From NCBI GenBank assembly GCA_015039465.1, contig MU130494.1:194651-258650 (forward strand): a DNA stretch of 64,000 bases, read 5' to 3'. This DNA is from Phlegmacium glaucopus. Taxonomy: Eukaryota; Basidiomycota; Agaricomycetes; Agaricales; Cortinariaceae. The notes below the pieces were generated by a model. It worked only from the letters and a program-made list of their open reading frames with translations, made no database searches and had not been told where the DNA came from. Below are positions 32,942 to 44,754 of the stretch, piece by piece. The stretch's first letter is position 1; every line of letters begins with the position of its first letter. The translations under genes were made by a program, and so were the position numbers.

Positions 32942-33888
32942 TCACCTATCCGCTGGTGTAACTGGAAGTTTCTTGTTCACAAGTTTACCTCCCTTCTCGA
33001 AGATGAAATGACTCCTTTTCGTCTTTCCTCCTGCACCTGCTCCCAAAGCAGTGATTAGGATTCGCTTCGGGTCTGAAATCAAAGGATAAGGGAGCTCTTT
33101 CTATAAAAAATACTAATCAGTCTTCTGGAAGGGCAAAGAGAGAGAAAGAGAGCAAAAAGTTTCAGGTCAAAAAAAACCTGAAATCCCTTTTTTTTCGTTG
33201 GTTTTGACGATTACCTTCGTTTGCCATTTACTTTGCGCAGTAGGAGCATCGGCACTCAAACAATAGACATCAAAGTTTACAGATGTGAAATCTGGGTAGC
33301 TATCTCGAAATCCACACGCCTGAGTCGTGCACCCAGCTGTGTAAGGAAAAAACAAAAACAGAAGGAGTGGTCAGATCAGCCACTCAGCGCTCCTGGTTCC
33401 TTGACTGTTTTGAATTTATGAATTACGCACGAGTGTCCGCCTTGGGTACGAGGAAAATGATCACTCCCTTCTCAGAAGCCAAATCTGCAACCTGGATATC
33501 CTCTCCCTTTTCATTCTTGAGAGTCAAGTTGGGCAAACTGCCACCAATGTCGATTGAAGGCAAAGCAGTGTTATCGCTGCTACTTCCCACAGCTTCCTCT
33601 GCTACCTCTGGGTCAGGTTTAGCCTGGAAGTGAAATAAAATAAAATTGTATAGAGTTATATACTCTCTAAAAAAACAAAGGGAAAAAAAAATCCGAACTA
33701 ACCTTCTTCGTGTTTGGGGCTTCAGCTTCATCTTCCTTAGCTTCAGCAGCTGTCCTCTTTTTCGTCACCTTGGCTGCTGGTTTTGGTTTTGGCTTCGCCT
33801 CTGTAACAGGTTGGGAGGCAATTCGACCAGAGCGTCTGGGAGGATCAGTTGTGTTATCATCAGTAGCAGCGGTTTTTTTGGGAGGCAT
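32942..33888 (-). CDS. DOT5: Peroxiredoxin Q / BCP type, nuclear thioredoxin peroxidase (DOT5-like)
   Basis: Four exons on the minus strand (33888-33703, 33623-33431, 33336-33215, 33100-32942) join in phase to 219 aa. Residues 1-60 are rich in Lys, Pro and Ala (PKPKPAAKVTKKR), a likely nuclear localisation region as in yeast Dot5. The active site is PKADTPGCTTQACGFRDSY: peroxidatic Cys129 and, five residues on, Cys134, the PrxQ-type resolving cysteine. Downstream, SKWQTK, LISDPKRILITALGA and SHFIFEKGGKLV fit the family. It ends PADR at a TGA; because GATAG|GTGAGG looks like a donor, the usual last helix may lie beyond an intron that I could not close. It probably protects nuclear components from peroxides. 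Confidence 0.85.
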
Positions 33889-34518
33889 ATTGTTAGAAAG
33901 AGAAGTTGGAATTCAAAAAAGACACAAAACTCGGCCGGCAAAAATTCTATTGAAAAAGGGTGTTCAAAGTTGACAAGTCCCACGCTGGGCGGGCATGGGA
34001 CCTGGCGCAACGTTGCACGCCTGGATTTCGATCCAATAACGACCTCCCGATAAAAAATCCAGGAACCATTCCTCTTTTTTTTTTCTTTTTCATAATCCAC
34101 CCAAAAAAGTTTTGTATGATAAATGATATGCAAGGGGGTCCATGGAGTTGGATTTATCAGTAACTTAGGTACTGTACGAAAACGTCAAATTTCAGATCAT
34201 TGTGGAAAAGGAATGTTTCAAAATAAATTATGTAGTATGATTGTGTGGGTGGGGAGAGTGATAGATCCACAGGAGGAGAGAGAGAGAGAGAGAGAAAGAG
34301 TGGATAGAGAGATTATTTCCTCTGAGTACAGATTTGGATGACTTTGGGTTGACCTTCTGGATATGACATTAATATTGACATCAGCGTTCCAAAGTCAGAG
34401 CCGATCTAAAACATAAAAGTTCTCATGTCAGTCAAGGTCAAAGACTCAATAGTGGTACTCTGTCAACTCAACTAAAATATTCGCGGTTCCTCATTGATTA
34501 AAAAAAGATATCCCTTCT
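33889..34518. other. Intergenic; (GA)n microsatellite
   Basis: A GA dinucleotide tract lies at about 34273-34295. No gene was seen. The left side is the promoter of the DOT5-like gene. Confidence 0.5.
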
Positions 34519-37500
34519 CTATGGCGGTCTTCCCCCCATAGTCGGCGACGTGGGAGTTAGTGCTTCAAGGTATTCTGTGGATGGGGATGGAATTGTGGGC
34601 GAGATAAGATTGAGGATAGAGTTAGATGAGGATCGAGAGCGCGAGATATAGGGTTTGGGTGGTGGTTTAGTTGCTTCAATCGTTGGAGAGGTTGCCATAG
34701 GAATATTAGGAGAACGGTCTGCTGTTACGGGCAAGTCCCCTAGGCCTGAAATCACTTCGATGCCAAACTCGTCTGTCAATGGACGTGGAGGCGGGCGTTC
34801 GACCATGGCTTCCAGAAGCTACGATAAGCCGAGAAGAATTAGATCATGTATCACTTTCCGAGTGTCGGGGGTAGAAAAAAAGACTTACTTCTTTCCGCAA
34901 CTCCTCTCCAGCATATTCGCCTTCCATTTCTGCAGGACCCAATAAAATCGTTCCCTTCCTAAAGACCTCTCCTTCCTCTGCTACCCATATACGAGATCTA
35001 TTGTTCACAATAAGCCTTCCATAGATAACGTTATAGGGTTGGCCAAAATCTCTTACCTATCAGTGGGTGAAGCTACCTCTCCGTCAGCAGCATACGGCGC
35101 CTCATCTTCATCCTCATCTTCCGAGTCGTTGATACCGAGCCTTGGACTAAGAACTTTCTCGGGTTCTTCTGGTTCAGGTTCCGCCTTTCCTTTCCCCTTG
35201 TCCATCCTGGGCGTCGTAGGTGTCGCCAAAAATTCTTCAAAGCCCTCCACACTACTAGCTTCTGAAGACACTTCACCACGGTTGCTGGGACGTCCGTTGA
35301 TGTGTGGGACACCATCCAACTTTCCATCACCATCGTCAGAGGAGGAGGAGACCGTGGTATCGTTCAAGGTGACACCTAAGCCCTGGAGAGTCAGGATTGG
35401 CTTGCCGCCCCCCGGAACCTTTTTGAGCAAATTGAGCAGTTGGTCGTTTACGCTCAGCAGTTCCTCAAGACGTTCAGCCTCATGGGTCTCTTGAATGATA
35501 GTTGCTAACTCGGAAGTCACAGCCTTGCTTTTGCCAACGATACCACTGATCGCATTTGATCCAGCTTTGGGTGTAGACTGAGAGGGAGTACTTTGAGCGG
35601 AAAGAGCGGTTTTGAGTTGGTCCAAACAATGTTGAGCACGGATCATTATATCGCTCTCGAGCTATCAGATATAACTGATAAGTTAATTCGGAAGTTATAA
35701 ACAAGGACATCGGGACGCACTCTCTTTTCTTCACCCTTTCGAATCGACTTGGCAAGCTCACTCTCCTCAATCATACCCCACACGCCCTTCCTTAGCCCAC
35801 GTCCACTCAGTAAACCCGAGCCCTCAGAAAGTTTCGAAAGCCGCTCCGCCTCCTCTGTGTTCCTCACACAAGAATTCAGAATTTCCCTGCACATTCTAAA
35901 CAATCTCAATTCAGCGAAAGCTCTGTCTTCAAAATGGAGAAGAAAACTAACCGTGCAAACTCCTCATCTCCAGGTGGAATGTTTACATCCAAACATCTCA
36001 TGACGTGGTTAGCTTTCAAACCAGAGCTGAGGGCCATGACACCTGCGATATCCAACGAATTCATTGTTAAATCAAGGTGGAGCAGTGATGTGGATTCAGG
36101 TAGGAATTCAGCCAATGCAATAGCACCAGCAGAAGTCATGGAGGTTGATGATAGGAAAAGACGTTTAAGGGCAGTGTTGAGTGTGAACGCTGTTCGCAGC
36201 GATTGGATCTATGGACGTTCACAAAGTTGTTTAGCACTCGGGTGCAAAAAACTTGACCTAGTCAAACAAAAAACCCACTCCTTCGAGACCTGGACCAGAA
36301 CAAGGGTTCTTATTCAAATCTAGTGTCTCTAAACTAGAATTATATTTCTAAAGAGGCTAAATTAGATGGGTGAACGAAGATATATCACAAAACATACCAG
36401 TGCCTCTGCAATTATAACTAGACATTGAACATCGAGCTTGTTTTCGCTTAGGTTTAGAACTTTGAGTGTTCGATTCCGTTTGAGGACCTGGGCAATATAG
36501 GTGATACCCGTCTAAGAAAAACCATCTTTAGCAAGAAGTTTCAGCAAAATAGTCAGTGCTCACGCGTAAATCATTGCCCTTAAGGTCCAGAGTCTTTAGG
36601 GCTCCCAACCTAGGTAATGAATCCAGTGCCCTAACTTTGTCTAGCAGAGCTGCACTAGGCCCTGCATCGTGTCGGTGGCCATCACCATTTATCGCGCCAG
36701 AACCTCCAGGAACGGGATGTCGCGTCGTTACCCCCCCTTGGGACGATGAAGTGATGATGGGGATATGTTGACCCGTTGGAGATAGAGGATTTGTAGCAGT
36801 AGTCGGAACAACTCTTCCCCTTCGCGCTCGTGGCACATATGGCGTATACGTAGTCTGCATTGACACAGAAGGATGTCGAGGTGGTGCAACGGGCACACCA
36901 CGCGTCGACATAGGGCTTGGACCCGAAAGGGTTGGGGTTGGTGGTGGAGAAACTATTGGGAGGCTGGATACGGATGATGTTGGTGATGACGTCGACGATG
37001 AAGTAGAAGTGACTGATGCACTAGGAGGCACGGATATCGGACTCGGCACAACATCAGGATAATCCCTGATCATAAGAGCGAGAGCCACACCACCACTGAC
37101 GGAAATGCGATTGTGCCGGAGGGATATATTTCGGAGAGAGGATGTACGAACGGCGCGGCCTAGGGTGTATTAGCCTACTTGTTCCGGTAATGAAATATAA
37201 ATGGACGTACAGAGGGTTTCCAAAGCTGCTGGTCGGAGTGAACAGTCATCGAGACGCAGAGATACCAACCCTGGCTCGGGCGCTGTTTCCAGAGCTGCTA
37301 CAACATATTCTATTGATTTCTTATCAAGGAAATTTTGTGAGAGGTCCAAGAATTGCAGACTCTTTGCCTGGTTCAAAGTTACAATATGCAGTGCGGAAGT
37401 AATCTGGGTGAATTCTACCTTCTTAACATATGCTCCAATAAGACGAAAGGCGGCTGTCTTGAGGCGTCCATTTGACGCGACCGACAGGAAGGAAAGAGTG

Positions 37501-38251
37501 CCTGGGATCAGGAGGGCATGGAGCATCGGTTTAAGTATCTACAATGGACATTAAGATCGGTTCTAATGGTGAATTATACAACATACCGAGTCATCGAGAT
37601 CACATTCACGGAACACCAACTTTCGCAGGCCCCACTCGATTGAAAAAACATCAGAAAGAATTGATGCAGAAGTGAATGTAAGCTGTACGCCAGACAGGTC
37701 CACCGTGCGCGGGTTGGTAGAAGATGCATTCTACAAAGAACGATTAGGTTTTGGAAAGGTGCATTGAGGGGTTGTTTTTCTACCTTCAGGGCTGCCTTGA
37801 TCGCGGGGTCGGGTTGCTCATCGCATCCTGCACAACATTCCCGGTAGAAGGATTCAACCTTATCCATAGACCACCATTCATCGAACTCTTGACCACCAGG
37901 ACTTGCTGGATTCCCTCGAACAACTCTCTTTCGCCTCTCCTTTTCCTTGTCTTCTATCGCACGCTTCTCATCCTTTAATGTTGGTGTTGAGGGTGGATTA
38001 ATCGAGGAGATGGGGTATACAATAGATATTTCAGGTAGAATGAAATGAGCCCGTTTCAGAGGTTTCGAGTCTTCGTTAGTAACAATCTGGGTTGGTGTTT
38101 GTGTTGGCAAAAATCGGGTGATGCGAGAAAAGAGAGATTGTTGTTGGGGAGGTGGACGCTTCAAAATTGATTTGCCTGGCGTGGCAATGGTTAGTGCCGA
38201 CGATGAAGGTGGGCAGAAGGAACTTGACGACGACGACGACGAAGCAGCCAT
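34519..38251 (-). CDS. Leucine-rich-repeat protein, PPP1R37-like
   Basis: Twelve exons on the minus strand (38251-37784, 37730-37587, 37538-37419, 37367-37211, 37159-36564, 36511-36398, 36347-36279, 36208-35952, 35886-35721, 35661-35057, 34997-34889, 34818-34519) join in phase to 1034 aa. After a Ser-rich start, KRAHF (66-70) occupies the place of the PP1-binding RVxF motif of animal PPP1R37 but lacks the usual Val/Ile. Ribonuclease-inhibitor-like repeats follow (LQFLDLSQNFLDKKS; LKVLNLSENKLD; LETLDLNKN; GAIALAEFLPEST; LKANHVMRCLDV), split by a ~150 aa Ser/Thr/Pro-rich insertion in exon 5. The C-terminal third is acidic, Ser/Pro-rich and probably disordered. A role in regulating protein phosphatase 1 is inferred from resemblance only. 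Confidence 0.8.
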
Positions 38252-39321
38252 TTACGATGTCAAGTAATGTCGGGATGCTATTAGTGAGCCATCACATGTA
38301 CTAAGGGTCGCGGCCAACAAATATCAAATTTGGCTTTTCCCACCAACAACTCGGCAAAATACCTTTTCTATCGTGTCTGCTCCGCGACGGCGCCTTCAAG
38401 TCGCATCTATCTCGCAGGAGATATATCCATATCACTTGCGCCGCAGTCCACTGAACCTTGAGTTCCACGTATGGCAGATACCCGCCTCTATCAATCCCTT
38501 AAATTGTCGGGACTATCCTTACCCAAACCCCGTACTCACAACATGACACCATTTTCTGCAAACTTTTAAGTCCATATAATCAGCCGGAAAATTGACGGAA
38601 CTCTTCGGGAGTAGTGTCGCAGACGGATCACGGCTTTCCTCCTTTTTTTTTAGCACTTGTGTTAAAAATCTCCTAAATAACGGCTGGCAAACCCCCAACT
38701 TGCTTGACTCACTCTTTTGGCTGGATCCAGGCTCTTGACTCATATTTCGTTGTCGTTCAATCTCTGGATCTTTGCTTCGCTAAATATCGCATCGCCGATT
38801 AGGCTGTTCATATATATTTAAATAGGATCTCGACCCCCGCAAATCACCATACACGCTTTAGGGTTGACTCGATTTTCCATATCAACCTAGACTCCAGAGC
38901 AAAGTATTCGATTCCACGACAACCTGACTCAGTACCTTGATTGTGCTCCAAATATGCCGCCGGCGATATTCACGATGGCAACTTATCGCAAATATGACTC
39001 GATGTAAATCTCCACGTCGAAGGAGCGGGTGGAATAAGTTACTTATACTTATTTCGTGACCGTCTATACGTCTATTGATACATTTTGATAACTTGTGTTC
39101 GAAATATTGAAACTACCATATATATATATAAGAGTCTAGGGGATCGAAAGGTTATAGAAATACAAGTAAGTTGGTTGCTGCTGAGAGGGGTCTTTGGAAA
39201 GTCCAGTATAGGTACTTAAATAATTGAATTAGAGGGGAATATAAATTTCGGATTGAGGAAGGAAACGAAAGAAAGAAGATAGAAAAAAAAATTGTCTTTT
39301 GAATCATCGTCATGATATTTT
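38252..39321. other. Intergenic; no gene seen; short (TA)n tract
   Basis: Promoter side of the LRR gene. A TA tract is at about 39118-39132. The minus-strand frame 38743-38519 has no motif or splice support. Confidence 0.45.
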
Positions 39322-40118
39322 TCAATACTCATCATCCATATATTCTCTGCATCGCTCATAGAGGCTGTGCCAGCGACCTCCATTCCAGGCTCTGACCCGT
39401 GCCCACCCGTCATGGGCAGCCATCCGCTTTATCCATATCAAAACGGCACAGAGCGCAAAATCAGCATATGTAACATCATGTCCCATTGCGACGACACCAT
39501 CACCATCGCCACAATTTTTGTCCATGATCATGGCGAGGAAGTCAAACTGCTCCTTGACTGCCTGCCATGCAAGCTCCCGTTGTGGTCCGGCTAAAACGCC
39601 GGGATGTGCATGTCCGCCAAGGAGGTGCATCTGCGTCCGTTCTGGCAATTGTTGGTGACTGAGAGGGACCATGACGGGAAGAAGAGGTTTCGAGAACACC
39701 TCTTGAACAAAGTGAACGAAAAGGGTCTGTAACGCTCTTGTCCCTTCAGGAAATACGGGACGAGCTGGGTATGTAGACTCCAGGTATTCAGCAATGTGGT
39801 TGGTATTGGAGAGGGTTCTTGTTGTATAAGGATCAACGAGAACAGGTAATGTGAAGATTGGACGCCCGTCGCTACGCATAGCGGTAGGGGGGGCTCCGAT
39901 GTGTCGCAATGTTAGTTCGACGTCTTGGAACTCGAGCCAATTTGTTCGGTAACGTAGACGTTTGTAGTTGAGGATGAATCTGTGTATACGGAAGTGGTCA
40001 ACAACGATCCTCATCAACTCTGAATAGATACAACACACCGTATACGCCAGATATTAGGTGCCCATGGTTGAGGTGTTTGGCCCCTGACGTCATAAAGGGT
40101 GATTACAGGAGTGTTCAT
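39322..40118 (-). CDS. Glutathione S-transferase, fungal FuA-like
   Basis: Two exons on the minus strand (40118-40039, 39979-39322) join in phase to 245 aa. It starts MNTPVITLYDVRGQTPQPWA, then IWRIRFILNYKRLRYRTNW and EFQDVELTLRHIGAPPT, characteristic of the thioredoxin-fold N-domain of FuA-type enzymes, which are expanded in wood-decay basidiomycetes and relate to bacterial beta-etherases. The cis-Pro motif is FTLPVLVD, followed by SNTNHIAEYLE. The C-domain is all-helical (DFLAMIMDKN; VTYADFALCAVLIWIKRM). It conjugates or reduces electrophilic compounds with glutathione; the exact substrate cannot be told. A model without exon 1 would start wrongly at MCCIYSEL. Confidence 0.85.
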
Positions 40119-43041
40119 GTTGCGTGAACTTGACGCATGCCGGGACATTGTGAATTAAAGAATTTGTGAAGGAGATAAAAGTTAGAACATATATAATGAT
40201 CATCCCAAGCGACAGACTTTTAAGCGACTGGAATGAAGCCTAATATGGCGTTCCCCGGATACGGTACCTGATTCATTAGTAGTCATGTTCAGTCATACTC
40301 GTACTTAGAAACCGACAGTGCTACGCATTAGCCAATTGAAAGTTGTTTGCAATGATCCATGAGCGTTGGGCAGAAACAAGAGATATCAACCGGATGAAAC
40401 AGCGCCGAGATCGTTCGCCGATCAAGGTATGAGAGACCCTTTCATGGTATCTCCAGCGTATGTGGATATAGAATAAAAAGATATTGGCAGACATGCGGCG
40501 TTTCGACTCGGGAACGTGGTTGGAAAAGTCCGAACGTAGAAGCTATTTGCTTCTGTGTTCCTTGTTCTCCCATACCTGAGGTACTGAGGTGTTGCTATCA
40601 TTCGCAGCCGCAGACTACTATGATGACGGTAGTGAGCAAGAGGCGATGCAGAAACAAATTTCCTTTTTTAGACAATTATATTCATAATCACATTTACCAC
40701 TTTAATTTCAAGCGCTTACTGGCCTTCTTTTTGTTGACAGTGTAACGTTAACATACTTTCTTGACGATCCAACTTATTGCTTGAAGCTGATGACTCGATA
40801 TCATCTTACCCATCTTTGAGGCAAGCACTGCCTGTCGAGTCACTGCCTTGCATAGGTCCAATGCCAGTGGCCATGTGACTGTCTCTCTTCCCTCCATATT
40901 TTTTAATTGTATTTTCCATGGGATAATAACGGGAGAAGAACGATGTGAAACGCCGACAGTGTAACCCAATCGAGGACAATGTACAAATACACATATAGGT
41001 CCTTATCCTGTCGGACAATTCATGTCGGTGCCGTGACGTTGTGTGATCCTCTTACCTGATTGAGTGTATATGTCGGGGCTTGTGACCACATACACGTATA
41101 TTTCGGAAATGATTATCTTGCGAATTGTTTGTCTCATGCTAGAAATAGGAAATGCTTGTGGAAGATAGAAGTGACTCATTCTCAAAATACCAATACCCTG
41201 CTGATCTCGCAAAAGCAACGCACTGACACAAGACGGAGGTTGTCATTCACCGCACTGTAAAAAACGTCTTACCTTTGTCCAAGAATGGGCTCTGTCCTTC
41301 ACACATCGTTGGAACCGATCTAGACGAACAAAAAAAATTGGCTCTCGATCTATATTTGACCTAAGCCAGCGGTATCACATAACCTTGGCTTGTATATATT
41401 CTTGTCCTCGAATTAGCACTCGAAACATCGACGTAATATATCAAGATTAGACAGACTCGAGTCATATTATATACTAGGTTTAATTGTGTCAGATATTTCG
41501 GACTGCAATGTACTCTGTTAAATTCAGATACAAAGATGACTGCACACAGCATCCGGGCTGAGATTTTGAATCACGTCACGTAAATCGAACAATCTCCTGG
41601 GAGGCGACAGTGGCCGCTACACAAAGTTCTTGGTGATATCAGGCCGCCTAATAAGAATGAGCTATGATAACTCGACTGAGTCCCAGGAGCTGCTCACGAC
41701 AAGTACATGGGCTGGGTACTAGTAACTGGCTTGCATCTTTTGATCTTTTGATCTACTTTAGAATTTGCTCTTGGCTTGTAGTACTACTACTATCACGTCT
41801 CAGAAGCTGAGGGCATGAAAACCCGCGGAAACTCCCCGGTTATCTCATTTCGTAATTGCCAAGTTACACTCGGCGTACCACACCCGATAATTAAATGAAC
41901 TTATCCTAGAATATTTCGCACAGTCGGCGACAGCAACAGGATTGCTGAGGTAGAGATTTTCGGAGGTAAATATTTACCCTATCATTCAAGATTTATGCAT
42001 ATGACTCACTCGCATTTCGAAAACGTTCTTATCAGTGATCAGGGTCAAAGATTCCCCTTGATTTATACTACCATTGACGTAGTTGGTTTCGTCGCAGTCA
42101 AAGTCCGGCGTCGTAATTTAATTCCGTAATACTAAACAGCGCTCAGTTGTTTCGAAGGTCAAGATGTACAATATTATTGTCACTACTTAGATATATATCT
42201 ATAGACTTCAGAGTTGGTATCGGCTGTCCAGAGACCAAGATATCTATACACCAACTGTAGATTTATATCGAGTTGACGTTGCACAGTAACAAGGCAATAA
42301 CAAGGGCCCGCGGCGGCCAAACCTTTTTTTTTGAGACCTTGCGCCACAGAGGTTTTCACAGCTCGTGCAATATACTGTGGTTATTTCATACCAGAGAAAT
42401 TTTTATACGCTCCAAAATTGCGTCCGTTAATCCATTAAAATACTATTTGTTGATAATTTCCAACTTTGAGACCGTGAGACGGGAAAATTATGTCTAGTCT
42501 GTCTGGCATCTCGATCTTCTACCACTGTACGTACCTCAACCACGAGCACATTTTTTTGGGCGGTTTCAATATGATCAACGCCCATGTTTCGTTATTGCTG
42601 CCTTGGGCGCTTACTGTAAATGAACAAATTCTTCCAAGGCTTCTTATCGATGTAGAAAGAAGCTGATGTGGAAGAGAAGAACTTTCAATTCGATTCCGAG
42701 TCACTGCGCTATTTATTAGTTGCTCGTGGTTTGAGTTGAAAGGATCTTTCATGTGGCTCTTTTAAATCGGGATATTCCGTTCGCTCAAAACTATACTACG
42801 AGCGAGTGATAAGAAGTTTACTCCGTGATTTATTTCCTTTATATCCTATGAGTCAAGGGGCTGTAGACCTCAGCCAGTAATACAGAAAATGGATTTATTG
42901 ATTTATTTTGGATCGGACAACCTTTGAAAAGGAAGTTGGCCGTGATGGTAAACAAAGGGGACAGGAAAAAAATAAGGGAACAAGTTCTACGGCACAGATA
43001 CCTTACACCTATTCTTCGATAATTCACGAGTGGAAACTAAT
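40119..43041. other. 2.9 kb gene-poor intergenic region
   Basis: No spliced gene, RNA gene or known motif was found on either strand. Open frames are short and unsupported. The area includes promoter sequence for the glutathione transferase gene and the 3' flank of transaldolase; the rest is unexplained. Confidence 0.4.
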
Positions 43042-44419
43042 CTATGCTGAGAGCTTAGACCTCAATAGCTTCTTGAGAGTATCGCCATCCTCAGCGAACT
43101 TTTTGATACCCTCATGAAGCTTATCGAAAGCCATCTGGTCCTGGAGGAGAGCCCAACGGAATTCGGGTTCGTTGTCAACGTAGGTGACTTTCGGGATTGG
43201 GTCGGCCTGGGCGGCTATTGTGATTCCGAAAAATGGTATCAGGGATCGGTCGGGCCGGTTGAGAAATATGACATACCGGCACTGGAATCGAGTTTTTTAG
43301 GAACAGGATCCGTGGATTTTTTCAGTTCTTCAAGGAGAGAAGGTGAGATAGTCAGGAAGTCAACGCCAGCAAGAGCTTTTATCTCCCCAATCTAAAAAAC
43401 ACACGGGAACATACCGAAGCGTACGTTAGAAGCGGGCAGGTTCTGAAGATCAAGGACACACGTTTCGGAAAGAAGCACCCATGACGATTGTCTTGTAGTG
43501 GTGTTGCTTGTAGTAGTTGAAAATCTTCTTTACAGATTGGACACCTGGGTCCTCATCGCCCTCATAGTTTTTACCGGTGCTTTTCTTGTACCAATCGAGG
43601 ATCTGTAATAATTATTGAGAGATAACACACGTGCGCGGAGGAAACGTGGCTTACACGGCCGACAAAGGGTGAGATCAGAGTAACACCAGCTTCAGCGCAG
43701 GCCACGGCTTGTCCGAAACCGAAGAGTAAAGTGAGATTACAGTGGATGCCGTCATCACGCTCAAGCTCGCGAGCCGCTTGGATACCTTCCCATGTCGATG
43801 CAATCTTGATCAGGATGCGGTCCTTTTTAATACCGACAGAGTCATAGAGACCAATGAGTTCCTTAGCCTGAGAACAGAGACTGTGAGGATGAAAACTATG
43901 CCATGGAGAAAGCCGCGCACCTTGGCCTTTGTAGCTTCCTTGTCGAATGAAAGGCGGGCGTCGACCTCAGTGGAAACACGCCCAGGGATGATAGCAAGAA
44001 TTTCTTTGCCAAACTCAACGAGCTAGTAAAATAGAGTTTAATCGAGACCCCCATGAACAGAATGGGCTAAAGCGTACAAGGCGGTCAATGGCAGTATTGG
44101 TTTGGTCTTCAAGACTTCCACCCTTTGCCTTTCCGTATTGAACGGCGGCATCGATCAAGCGGCTGTAGCCAGTCTTACCAGCAGCGGCCAAGATCAAAGA
44201 AGGATTTGTTGTGGCATCCTACGCAGCTTCAGTCAGTTGTAATTTTAAAAGCGGCGGAGATAAAGGTAACCTGAGGCTTGTAGACATCGATAGCTGTATC
44301 GATGCAAATATGAGCAAGGGGAAAGATAGTGCTGAGAAAACACGCTCACATTCGAAGTCGCCCGAGTCAGAAACGACAACGGTGCCAGTTTGTTTGAGTT
44401 GGTCAAGAGAAGTAGTCAT
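43042..44419 (-). CDS. TAL1: Transaldolase
   Basis: This cytosolic enzyme of the non-oxidative pentose phosphate pathway moves a dihydroxyacetone unit from sedoheptulose 7-phosphate to glyceraldehyde 3-phosphate. Eight exons on the minus strand (44419-44350, 44293-44271, 44218-44078, 44022-43921, 43867-43655, 43602-43462, 43391-43277, 43214-43042) join in phase to 325 aa, the normal length. Motifs: [49 protein letters not shown], the Schiff-base lysine Lys133 in [35 protein letters not shown] and [12 protein letters not shown]. The second exon is only 23 nt. No damage is visible. It probably has housekeeping expression. Confidence 0.93.
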
Positions 44420-44754
44420 GGTGGTGGTCGGAAAGAAAGAACGTCAACCGTATTTAACTGGAGTAAGCGGTGACTACTCGGAGGAGTTTGATGATCGATG
44501 TGATTATTAATAAAATATTGATAAATCTAATCTAATCTAAGACAGTCACGTGGAATAATATTATTATCAAAATATGACAAACGCTTCCTAAGTTACGTGG
44601 AGAAGATGTGATCATTGTGATGGGGGCGGTGGACACTGGAAAGTACTTCAGGGAGAGTTGCAGTCAAGAGGTGTTTGGGGAAGAGAGTGGATTACCCGTC
44701 TACGAGTCCATTGTTGATAAGAAACGAGGATGTGATGGTAAAACCCTGTCATAT
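44420..44754. other. Intergenic; no gene seen
   Basis: Promoter of transaldolase on the left; 3' flank of the F-box gene on the right. Nothing else was recognised. Confidence 0.5.

Noticed and set aside
34655..34945. Plus-strand 96-aa frame
   Set aside because: Antisense to exons 11 and 12 of the LRR gene.
35039..35494. Plus-strand Ser-rich frame
   Set aside because: Antisense to exon 10 of the LRR gene; composition mirrors the acidic/Ser-rich sense protein.
40748..41218. Several 60-75 aa frames on both strands
   Set aside because: Overlapping, short, without motifs or codon pattern; treated as noncoding.
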